From Burkholderiales bacterium (GTDB taxonomy: Bacteria > Pseudomonadota > Gammaproteobacteria > Burkholderiales > Casimicrobiaceae), in NCBI GenBank assembly GCA_017989135.1, contig JAGNQL010000001.1, forward strand, positions 1 to 64,000: a DNA stretch of 64,000 nt, read 5' to 3'. The notes below the pieces were generated by a model, which did no database searches, had not been told where the DNA came from, and saw only the letters and a list, made by a program, of their open reading frames with translations. This document shows positions 56,349 through 64,000 of this stretch, in pieces. How positions within the stretch are numbered: position 1 is the stretch's first letter; every line of letters starts with the position of its first letter. A program made the position numbers and the translations under genes.

Positions 56349-56929
56349 TCCGGCGCAGTGGCGCGCTGCCCATGGTTAATCGCGGTTGGAGTGCGGTGCT
56401 CGAAGTTTTGCGGGAAGAAACCGCCCTATTCAAGAGGACGTTCACCGCAATTCTGACAATCTGGGGCCAATCGAATACGAGTCAATCACGACGCGTTGCT
56501 TTAGCGACCTAGAACGTTGGCCATTCCGAGCGGAGAAAGTTCCCCTCAGGCTCTCCGCGGGTTTGGGGCCTCGGTGAAGCATTTATCAGCTTTTTAGCCG
56601 AAACGCAAGCGCTGTATTGGTTACTGGCGAATTTTGCAACTTCTCGACTTTACGTAAATACTGCCTGCATCGACCGTGCGGCAGTCGGCCAAGCCATAAA
56701 GCTGTTGGATATCAACATCGCATATCTACTCCGAGTGTGCGATTGTTCCGATCACGAATCTGCTGCGGCGGCGATAATTCTGCGGCCAGCGTCGCCATGT
56801 CACGTATGCAGGTGTCAGGCAGTTTTCGCATATGTATAGCGCGAAATTTCTTCATTTTGGCAGCCAGACCAGTCCTAGAATCGTCTTTGATCGTGACTTA
56901 TATCAACGACGTACTTTGGAGGCCACCCC
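56349..56929. other. Divergent gap holding a repeat and the fcc control region
   Basis: No credible gene in 581 bases. 56349-56585 looks like unstructured, possibly decayed sequence. 56586-56705 is a 120-bp repeat. 56706-56929 should hold the fccAB promoter and ends with GGAGG 6 bases before the ATG; no clear -35/-10 pair stands out. Confidence 0.6.
56586..56705. repeat. 120-bp palindromic dispersed repeat, copy 5
   Basis: Opens TCAGCTTTTTAGCC and closes GCCATAAAGCTGT. The middle (GGTTACTGGCGAATTTTGCA, then TTCTCGACTTTACG) aligns with the other copies. It lies between divergent genes. Confidence 0.85.
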
Positions 56930-57265
56930 ATGCATTTTCAATCTCGATTTCGTGTTCGCGCGCTCGCGCTGACTCTTGCCAGCGTGCTGCTGGCAGCCGC
57001 GCCCGGCGCGTTCGCCCAAGCACCCGTTAGCAAACATCTTGCGAGAAACCTGGCAGCGCAGTGCGCGAACTGCCACGGCACCAATGGCAATAGCGTGAGT
57101 GACGTGCCGTCGCTTGCTGGCGCTCGTGCGATCGATACCATCAAAAAAATGACCGACTATCGAGACGGAAAAATGCCTGGCACCATCATGCATCAGCTCG
57201 CGAAGGGCTACAGCAATGAGCAAATTGCATTGATTGCTGATTACTTCTCTAAACAAGCCAAATAA
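56930..57265 (+). CDS. fccA: Monoheme cytochrome c subunit of flavocytochrome c sulfide dehydrogenase
   Basis: A 111-residue periplasmic class I cytochrome. A signal peptide (ALALTLASVLLAAAPGAFAQ) precedes one heme site, CANCH (near residue 46), and the likely distal Met in DGKMPGTIMHQL. It takes electrons from the FAD of FccB during sulfide oxidation. FccA is diheme in some purple sulfur bacteria and monoheme in others, so this is the short form (SoxE-like). Followed 14 bases later by fccB with its own GGAG. Confidence 0.88.
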   Translation: MHFQSRFRVRALALTLASVLLAAAPGAFAQAPVSKHLARNLAAQCANCHGTNGNSVSDVPSLAGARAIDTIKKMTDYRDGKMPGTIMHQLAKGYSNEQIALIADYFSKQAK

Positions 57266-57279
57266 CCAAGGAGCGAACC

Positions 57280-58575
57280 ATGAACTCATTCAATCGTCGC
57301 GACTTCGTTAAATCGGCTGGCGCGATCTCAATCGCAGGTGCAACCGCCGGCGTCGGACTTTCCGGCTGCGCGAGCGTAGGCGGTGCGGCTAAACCCAAAG
57401 TAGTCATCGTGGGCGGCGGCTTCGGCGGCGCTACGGCCGCCAAGTACATCGCCATGTGGAGCGAAGGCAAGATTGACGTCACGCTCGTCGAACGCGGTGG
57501 CACGTTTGTATCGTGCCCGCTGTCGAACCTTGTGCTAGGGGGATCGAAATCCATTGGCGATATTTCCGTTGCGTACGGCGGGCTGGACAAATACGGCATC
57601 AAACGCGTGCAAGGCGAAGCCACTGGTTTTGACGCGGATAAAAAAGTGCTCGCCTTGGCCGATGGCACGCGTCTGCCCTACGACCGATTGATTCTCTCGC
57701 CGGGCATTGACTTCATGCTTGAGTCGCTGCCGGGCTTGGCCAGCGCTGAGGCGCGCGGCAAGGTGCTTGCAGCATGGAAGGCGGGGCCGGAAACCGTCGC
57801 GCTGCGTAACCAATTGACAGCGATGAAAGATGGCGGCGTTTTCGCTATCCACATTCCCAAGGCACCGTTCCGGTGCCCACCGGGGCCGTACGAGCGCGCC
57901 TGCCAAGTCGCGTGGTATTTCCAGCAAGCAAAGCCGAAATCGAAAGTTCTCATTCTCGACGCCAACGAAGACGTTGTCTCGAAGAAGGGCCTCTTCATGG
58001 CTGCGTGGAACGGAAAGTTCAAGGGCGTTGTGGAATATCGCAACAATCAAGAAATTCAGGACGTTGACGCCAAAACCAACACGCTCAAAATGACTTTCGG
58101 TGATGACTTGCGCGCCGATGTATTGAACGTGCTGCCACCGATGCGAGCGGGCAACATCGCAACTCAGAACGGTCTGAACAACTCCAATAAGCGCTGGTGC
58201 CAAATTGACTGGCTCACCTACGAATCCACGGCCGTGAAAAACGTGCACATCCTCGGTGATGCGCTGCAAATTGCGCCGCTGATGCCGAAGTCGGGCCACA
58301 TGGCCAACCAGCATGGCAAAGTCTGCGCAGCGGCTGTTATCGCGTTGCTAACGGGGGACGTGGTCAACACCACGCCGATGGTCGCCAACACTTGCTACAG
58401 CTTTATCGATGACAAAAACGTGGTTCACGTTGCTTCGGTACATCGCTATGACGCTGCACAGAAAACAATGGTCACGGTGGCTGGCGCCGGCGGCTTGTCG
58501 CCATCGCCGAATCTCGCGGAAGGCGTGTACGCCAACAGTTGGGCGAAAAATATTTGGGCGGACATGCTCACCTGA
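57280..58575 (+). CDS. fccB: Flavoprotein subunit of flavocytochrome c sulfide dehydrogenase
   Basis: A 431-residue Tat-exported flavoprotein. The signal has RRDFVK followed by SAGAISIAGATAGVGLSG. The FAD-binding start is KPKVVIVGGGFGGATAAKYI. FVSCPLSNLVLGG carries the cysteine that binds FAD covalently in the family. Likely redox cysteines lie in FRCPPGPYERACQ and NTCYSFID. The C-terminal FCSD flavin-binding domain follows. It oxidises sulfide to sulfur in the periplasm, passing electrons to FccA. A single-subunit sulfide:quinone reductase is excluded by the adjacent cytochrome and Tat signal. Confidence 0.93.
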   Translation: MNSFNRRDFVKSAGAISIAGATAGVGLSGCASVGGAAKPKVVIVGGGFGGATAAKYIAMWSEGKIDVTLVERGGTFVSCPLSNLVLGGSKSIGDISVAYGGLDKYGIKRVQGEATGFDADKKVLALADGTRLPYDRLILSPGIDFMLESLPGLASAEARGKVLAAWKAGPETVALRNQLTAMKDGGVFAIHIPKAPFRCPPGPYERACQVAWYFQQAKPKSKVLILDANEDVVSKKGLFMAAWNGKFKGVVEYRNNQEIQDVDAKTNTLKMTFGDDLRADVLNVLPPMRAGNIATQNGLNNSNKRWCQIDWLTYESTAVKNVHILGDALQIAPLMPKSGHMANQHGKVCAAAVIALLTGDVVNTTPMVANTCYSFIDDKNVVHVASVHRYDAAQKTMVTVAGAGGLSPSPNLAEGVYANSWAKNIWADMLT

Positions 58576-58635
58576 TACGCGCCCGCATCGCGTTAGGCTC
58601 CACCAACCAGCCCGGTTGAGCCAGCAGCAAAAAGA

Positions 58636-58664
58636 GCCCGAACACGCAAGTGTCGGGCTTTTTT
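58636..58664 (+). terminator. Terminator after fccB
   Basis: GCCCGAACAC pairs with GTGTCGGGC around GCAA (one bulge), followed directly by TTTTTT. It ends the fccAB transcript. Confidence 0.85.
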
Positions 58665-59094
58665 GTTGCACGGATGCGACACCGCAGAATCTGCGTCGCG
58701 CGCTCAGCTGCTTTCGGGGTCGGCGGGCGTTCGAGGTCGTTCGCGCCAGTGGCTCGGCGCAGAATTTTACGCGCGCACTTCAACACCTCATCGGAGTCGA
58801 TTGAATTTCCAACGCTTTTTTCCAATTGTGCAGCGGTGCGGAACCGAATTTCAATTGGTGCAATGCGGGAAACAAAAAATACTTTCACGATGTGGAATCT
58901 TTCGTGGAATGAAAACGCATTGCAAACCGTTGTTTTAATGAGCTTTTTTAAAAGTTGAGATGCAGATTCCATAAAAATGCTCTATGCTGCGAAGCAACAA
59001 CAAGATGCTTTGCGCGCTTCCGTCAGGTGGAAACCGGATCGGGGCGTAAAAAAGTGAGGAACGTTTTCAGGACACCGTTGAAAGGCAACCCACC
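58665..59094. promoter_or_regulatory. Upstream region of isocitrate lyase
   Basis: No gene is supported; a 134-codon leftward frame here overlaps the terminator and is rejected. The middle (58800-58990) is AT-rich. Two similar blocks, CCAATTGTGCAGCGGTGCGG (58822 on) and CAATTGGTGCAATGCGG (58852 on), are about 30 bases apart, a spacing of about three helical turns, and GCATTGCAAACC lies at about 58917. These could be regulator sites, but no match is certain. Confidence 0.45.
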
Positions 59095-60441
<1,347 letters not shown>

Positions 60442-60567
60442 TCAGTCGTTGCTTAAAGCGACTGAATTAACTTTCGGTCGCCGGGCTGCTTCCGAGCAGC
60501 CCAAGAATTTGAGGCGGTTAAATAGGGCGAAGAGCACCAAAAAAGTGAAAATCGCACAAGATAAGTC

Positions 60568-60595
60568 TTGCAAGTCCTCTAGAAGACCCTATAAT
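60568..60595 (+). promoter_or_regulatory. Strong sigma70 promoter of a candidate small RNA
   Basis: TTGCAA (60568-60573), a 16-base spacer and a perfect TATAAT (60590-60595). No start codon with a ribosome site follows before the terminator, so it appears to drive a noncoding transcript. Confidence 0.75.
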
Positions 60596-60601
60596 CTGCA
60601 C

Positions 60602-60667
60602 TGATTTCCTCGAGGAGGAGGGAACCCTTCAGCCCGCGCCGCGTTCATTCGCCCGCGGGCTTTTTTC
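60602..60667 (+). ncRNA. Candidate small RNA of about 65 nt
   Basis: Between the promoter and a strong terminator (stem AGCCCGCG 60631-60638 with CGCGGGCT 60654-60661, T run 60661-60666). The 5' half contains CCTCGAGGAGGAGGG, a purine-rich stretch that could pair with C/U-rich leaders. It has no ATG frame. I do not recognise the family. It lies between aceA and a convergent spermidine-synthase-like gene, so it could also contain the 3' end of the aceA message if readthrough occurs. Confidence 0.6.
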
Positions 60668-60697
60668 TGCTTCCAAGATGTCCTTCGCGTGCTGAGA

Positions 60698-61435
60698 CTA
60701 GAGCGCCGTCGACACGGGCACAATCGCCTTCAACCAGCGCTCAAACGGCAATTTGTACTCAGCGTGCAGCGCTCGTGCACGCGCTTGTAGCGCGCGACTG
60801 GCAAGATCTGGCAGTGGTGACTTGCAGGCGATAACCGTGACGTTTTCTGTGGCAATGGCGGGTAACAACACGATGTTGTTGTCGCCAAACACGGCGCGTA
60901 AACGGCGAAGTCCGCCGCGATAACGGGTAACGCTGCTCCACATGTTCGCTACGAACACGCCCTTGGCTTTTAGCGAAGCGTGTGCCGCGGCATAAAACTC
61001 GGCTGACTCCAGCGCGCCTACGCGCCCGCGACCGTCGTAGCAGTCAACCCACATCCAGTCCACGCTTGAAGGGGGTCGTTCGGTGATGACCTTCGCTGCG
61101 TCGCCCAACGTGAGCACCACGCGTTCGTCGTCCTGGGGAATGGGAAAGGCCGAGCGCGCAAGTGCCATCACGTCGGCGCGTAGCTCCACAATCTCCATGC
61201 GCTTGAGCGATTCGGCCCAATTCGCGATCCCCCACCGTGGCAGGGAGCCGACTCCAAGGCCGGCTACGTAAACATGTTTCGGCGGCGGCGCGAAAAGCAT
61301 GGCGGCGCACATGTCCTGCGCGTAGCCCAGAATGAGTTCTGCGGGCTTACTGATGCGCATGCGTCCCTGCACCCATTCGGAGCCAAAGTGAAGCGTGCGG
61401 TAACCATTTTGTTCAGAAATCAGCAGTTCGGACAT
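60698..61435 (-). CDS. Spermidine-synthase-like methyltransferase-fold protein
   Basis: A 245-residue protein from the ATG at 61435; the longer frame is only the complement of ribBX. VYVAGLGVGSLPRW is the nucleotide-fold glycine loop, and MEIVELRADVMALARSAFP and VDWMWVDCYDGRGRVG follow the spermidine synthase pattern, as does FYAAAHASLKAKGVFVANMWS. Aminopropyl-transfer residues cannot be confirmed; many such orphans have unknown substrates. It is divergent from ribBX, with about 150 bases between. Confidence 0.82.
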   Translation of the reverse strand: MSELLISEQNGYRTLHFGSEWVQGRMRISKPAELILGYAQDMCAAMLFAPPPKHVYVAGLGVGSLPRWGIANWAESLKRMEIVELRADVMALARSAFPIPQDDERVVLTLGDAAKVITERPPSSVDWMWVDCYDGRGRVGALESAEFYAAAHASLKAKGVFVANMWSSVTRYRGGLRRLRAVFGDNNIVLLPAIATENVTVIACKSPLPDLASRALQARARALHAEYKLPFERWLKAIVPVSTAL

Positions 61436-61583
61436 GTCGGGCGAGAGCGCGGAGCAGTGACGATTTAAGCCGCTATTGTCGCCGCAAAGCGCGTACTGGC
61501 CGCTATCTCCGCGCGCTGCGTTGGCCCTCAGTGCCGAAGGCGGCTTAAAATAGCCGCTTCTCCTCAAGAGATTGCTCTTTCTC

Positions 61584-62741
61584 ATGGCCACTTCTGCCAA
61601 CCCCGCCTCGTCGTCCTCCAAACCAGCGCTAGCCGCTGTGCCCTCGCATACGACGTCGGTGCTCTCATCCGTGCCAGAAATCATCGCCGACCTGAAAGCA
61701 GGACGAATGGTGATTCTGGTTGATGAGGAGGATCGCGAAAATGAGGGTGATTTGGTACTCGCCGCCGAGTTTGTGACGCCGGAAGCGATCAATTTCATGG
61801 CGAAGCACGGGCGAGGGCTGATTTGCCTCACGCTCACGCAAGACCGCTGCGCACAGCTCAATATTCCGCTGATGACATCGAGCAATCGCTCCGGTTTCGG
61901 CACTAATTTCACGCAATCGATCGAAGCGGCTGAGGGCGTCACCAGCGGCATCTCTGCTGCGGACCGTGCGCATACCGTCAAGACTGCTGTGGCATTTAAT
62001 GCGAAGCCATCCGACATCGTGCAGCCCGGCCACATTTTTCCCATCATGGCGCAGCCCGGCGGCGTGCTGATGCGTGCGGGGCACACTGAGGCAGGCTGTG
62101 ATCTCACACGTATGGCCGGTCTAACCCCCGCCGCTGTGATTTGTGAAGTGATGAAAGACGATGGGACGATGGCGCGGTTGCCGGACTTGCTCGTTTTCGC
62201 GAAAGATCACAACCTCAAAATCGGCGCGATTACCGATCTGATTCAGTTCCGCGCAGCGCAAGAAAATTTGGTGGAGTGCGTCGGCGAACGTCCGTTGCAC
62301 ACGGCGCAAGGCGAATTTACGCTTAAGGTATTCCGCGAAAAGCTCACCGCCGCGACTCACCTCGCGATCGTTAAAGGCACGCCGACACCGGACGCTGAAA
62401 CCGTCGTTCGCGTACATGAACCGCTGTCGGTGATCGACATGCTTGACGCGGCCAGTGCCGTCCATTCTTGGAGCGTGCCCAATGCGCTTGAGCGTTTGCA
62501 GCGCGCTGACGCTGGCGTGTTGGTCTTGTTACACCAAACAGAATCGGCGGATGATCTACGTGATCGTGCGCTGAACGTGAAGCCGCTCAACGCGCACAAA
62601 ATGGATTTGCGGACGTACGGCATCGGCGCGCAAATTTTGCGCGCGCTCTGCGTCGGGAAAATGCGCGTGCTAGCCAAGCCGCGCCGCATGCCGTCGATGA
62701 CGGGCTTTGATCTCGAAGTGGTTGCTTACGAAGAGCGCTAG
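61584..62741 (+). CDS. ribB: 3,4-dihydroxy-2-butanone-4-phosphate synthase with degenerate GTP cyclohydrolase II domain (RibBX)
   Basis: About 385 residues from the ATG at 61584. The N-terminal half (to about residue 215) is an intact DHBP synthase: VILVDEEDRENEGDLVLAAEFVTPEAINFMAKHGRGLICL, with RAGHTEAGCDLTRMAGLTPAAVICEVM. It makes the four-carbon precursor of riboflavin. The C-terminal half looks like GTP cyclohydrolase II but lacks the zinc cysteines: where RibA has CLTGD...RCDCG, this has VRVHEPLSVIDMLDAASAVHSW. This matches the 'RibBX' type, so a separate ribA is needed. It is followed by ribH (48 bases), nusB and thiL. No FMN riboswitch is visible upstream. Confidence 0.93.
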   Translation: MATSANPASSSSKPALAAVPSHTTSVLSSVPEIIADLKAGRMVILVDEEDRENEGDLVLAAEFVTPEAINFMAKHGRGLICLTLTQDRCAQLNIPLMTSSNRSGFGTNFTQSIEAAEGVTSGISAADRAHTVKTAVAFNAKPSDIVQPGHIFPIMAQPGGVLMRAGHTEAGCDLTRMAGLTPAAVICEVMKDDGTMARLPDLLVFAKDHNLKIGAITDLIQFRAAQENLVECVGERPLHTAQGEFTLKVFREKLTAATHLAIVKGTPTPDAETVVRVHEPLSVIDMLDAASAVHSWSVPNALERLQRADAGVLVLLHQTESADDLRDRALNVKPLNAHKMDLRTYGIGAQILRALCVGKMRVLAKPRRMPSMTGFDLEVVAYEER

Positions 62742-62789
62742 CGGCCTTGAGACTGCCACACAAGAACACTTCTTAACGTTGGATAAAAA

Positions 62790-63263
62790 ATGCCCCTAAA
62801 ACCCCTGATGCAACTTCGCGGCGCTGGATTGCGCGTTGGAATTGTCACTGCGCGATTTAATGCTCCGATTTGCGAAAAACTCCTAGCAGGCGCGAAGAAA
62901 GCGCTGGCTGAAATGGGCGTTGACGGGAGCGATATCGCCGAAGTTACGGTGCCCGGCGCGCTAGAAATTGCCCTGGCGCTACAGGCGTTTGCCACGACTG
63001 AACAGTTCGATGCGTTAATCGCGTTAGGGTGCGTCGTGAAGGGCGACACCTACCATTTTGAGGTCGTGTGCAATGAATCCGCTGCCGCAATCACGCGCGT
63101 GGGTCTTGATCTCGACATCGCGATTGGCAACGGCGTGTTGACCACTTATACCGATGAGCAGGCGATCAGTCGTGCCGAACAAAAAGGATTCGAAGCCGCG
63201 CAGGCTGCGGTCGAAATGGCATTGCTTCAAGAATGGGCGCATTCGAATTTCAGCGAAGACTAA
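62790..63263 (+). CDS. ribH: 6,7-dimethyl-8-ribityllumazine synthase
   Basis: A 157-residue enzyme joining the RibB product to the pyrimidine to give lumazine, the step before riboflavin. RVGIVTARFNAPICEKLLAGA, VTVPGALEIALALQAFA and ALGCVVKGDTYHFEVVCNESA contain the substrate-binding Phe and the catalytic His (TYHFEVV). NGVLTTYTDEQAISRA ends the conserved core. Normal length. It lies in the ribBX-ribH-nusB-thiL operon. Confidence 0.97.
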   Translation: MPLKPLMQLRGAGLRVGIVTARFNAPICEKLLAGAKKALAEMGVDGSDIAEVTVPGALEIALALQAFATTEQFDALIALGCVVKGDTYHFEVVCNESAAAITRVGLDLDIAIGNGVLTTYTDEQAISRAEQKGFEAAQAAVEMALLQEWAHSNFSED

Positions 63264-63328
63264 ACCCTCGCGCGCTCTCATTTTCATTGCGGCACGCCGC
63301 TCCTTCAGAATAAAAATACTTAAATCGC

Positions 63329-63838
63329 ATGACCGCTCCTCAAACGCCTGATTCTCCCGCTGCCGTTGCGGCCACCGCCCCGGTGGCGAAAGCAAAGCCA
63401 AAATCGGCGCGTCGCTGGGCGCGTGAATTCGCGCTGCAGGCGGCGTATGAGCTTTTCGTGGCTGATCACGATCCTGGCACCATTCGCATTCGCACGGAAG
63501 GCGACGAAAATTTCAAGCGTGCGGACAAAGACTTTTTCCGCGAACTTTGGACCGGGTTGTCCGAAGGCCGAACGCAGCTCGAAGCACTCGTGCAGACATA
63601 TGTAGATCGCCCGTTTGCGCAGATCAGCCCGATTGAGCGCAGCATCATCCTCATTGGCGCTTGGGAATTGCAGTCTCGGTTCGACATTCCGTATCGCGTC
63701 GCGATCAACGAATCGGTTGAGCTGGCAAAAAGCTTTGGCGGGACTGATGGCCATAAGTGGGTCAATGGCGTACTCGACAAACTCGCACCGATACTGCGCG
63801 CAGACGAAGTGGCCGCGGCTCCACGCCAGCGTCGCTAG
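63329..63838 (+). CDS. nusB: Transcription antitermination factor NusB
   Basis: RNA-binding helical protein, with NusE, in the rRNA antitermination complex. It is 169 residues, slightly long because of an Ala/Pro/Lys-rich N-terminal tail of about 25 residues (TPDSPAAVAATAPVAKAKPK). ARRWAREFALQAAYELFVAD and QISPIERSIILIGAWELQSRFDIPYRVAINESVELAKSFGG are the family core. It follows ribH by 65 bases, the usual gene order in Proteobacteria. Confidence 0.96.
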   Translation: MTAPQTPDSPAAVAATAPVAKAKPKSARRWAREFALQAAYELFVADHDPGTIRIRTEGDENFKRADKDFFRELWTGLSEGRTQLEALVQTYVDRPFAQISPIERSIILIGAWELQSRFDIPYRVAINESVELAKSFGGTDGHKWVNGVLDKLAPILRADEVAAAPRQRR

Positions 63839-63897
63839 GCGCGCTGCGCGGTCAGCACGGTTTCGATGATTGCCACGTGTGGTGAGGCTTCCAAACC

Positions 63898-64000
63898 ATG
63901 AATGAGTTTGAGCTGATCGGGCGATTCTTCACGCGACGCTCTGAGTCGGCGGTTGTTGGCAATGGCGACGATTGCGCGGTCATCGCGCCATCCGCCGGTA
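63898..64000 (+). CDS. thiL: Thiamine-monophosphate kinase, N-terminal part (cut by window end)
   Basis: An ATG at 63898 with GAGG about 8 bases upstream opens MNEFELIGRFFTRR, followed by VVGNGDDCAVIAP, the ThiL start and its ATP/metal motif GDD. Only 34 codons are in the window. ThiL phosphorylates thiamine monophosphate to the diphosphate coenzyme. The order ribH-nusB-thiL supports the call. Confidence 0.85.
   Translation, partial: MNEFELIGRFFTRRSESAVVGNGDDCAVIAPSAG

Noticed and set aside
56887..56906. TTGATC...ATATCAA palindrome before fccA as an FNR-like site
   Set aside because: The half sites are 10 bases apart instead of 4 and only 5 bp long, so it does not fit FNR/ANR.
58568..58972. 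Leftward 134-codon frame between fccB and aceA
   Set aside because: It runs through the fccB terminator and the AT-rich aceA upstream region, and its product resembles no family.
60478..60505. Hairpin GGGCTGCT-TCCG-AGCAGCCC after aceA as a terminator
   Set aside because: It has no T run (AAGAATTTG follows), so it is at most an RNA-end stabiliser.
61436..61583. FMN riboswitch upstream of ribBX
   Set aside because: The 148-base gap lacks the conserved RFN-element boxes.
61436..62107. Long N-terminal part of the spermidine-synthase-like frame
   Set aside because: It is the reverse complement of ribBX coding sequence; the protein family begins at the ATG at 61435.

Overview
The window is a chromosomal segment of a Gram-negative bacterium with moderately high GC. 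Gene content points to a betaproteobacterium, probably Burkholderiales-like: fused indolepyruvate ferredoxin oxidoreductase, RibBX-type riboflavin enzyme followed by ribH-nusB-thiL, KdpDE-like regulators beside kup, and many REP-like palindromes. The placement is inferred from gene content only. Coding density is about 90 percent, and no rRNA or tRNA was seen.

Region 1 (1-5000) is a type II-C CRISPR-Cas locus. It holds the distal end of a CRISPR array (1-142) read rightward into a strong terminator, and the leftward operon cas9-cas1-cas2. A divergent tracrRNA lies directly upstream of cas9, with a clear anti-repeat, a sigma70-type promoter overlapping the cas9 start, and a factor-independent terminator. 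The architecture resembles the Neisseria meningitidis system.

Region 2 (5000-18200) has a CaiB/BaiF CoA-transferase, class II fructose-bisphosphate aldolase, a four-gene operon for a cytoplasmic molybdenum sulfite dehydrogenase (SoeABC-like) coupled to a SulP anion transporter, and an operon of a short KdpD-like kinase, KdpE and the potassium transporter Kup.

Region 3 (18200-36000) has a small P-loop kinase-like gene, dnaJ behind a textbook sigma32 promoter, a large hybrid histidine kinase followed by a NarL-type regulator, an MFS transporter, a SNF2/SWIM helicase, polA, a LOG-family phosphoribohydrolase whose start codon overlaps that of polA, and a large secreted calcium-repeat protein.

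Region 4 (36000-49300) has general metabolism (CysQ-like phosphatase, thioredoxin-like ferredoxin, second CoA-transferase, carboxylesterase, LivK-type binding protein, divergent idonate/gluconate dehydrogenases) and a three-gene envelope cluster with an M48 protease. It is the part richest in repeats.

Region 5 (49300-64000) has the fused indolepyruvate:ferredoxin oxidoreductase, a cluster of secreted or anchored proteins, flavocytochrome c sulfide dehydrogenase (fccAB), isocitrate lyase, a candidate small RNA, a spermidine-synthase-like gene, and ribBX-ribH-nusB-thiL, with thiL cut by the window end. FccAB and SoeABC-SulP together suggest oxidation of sulfide and sulfite to sulfate.

Besides CRISPR-Cas9, the most distinctive feature is a dispersed, nearly palindromic repeat of about 120 bp with ACAGCTTTTT/AAAAAGCTGT-type ends. 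There are five full copies and one half copy, all between genes, and I do not recognise the family.
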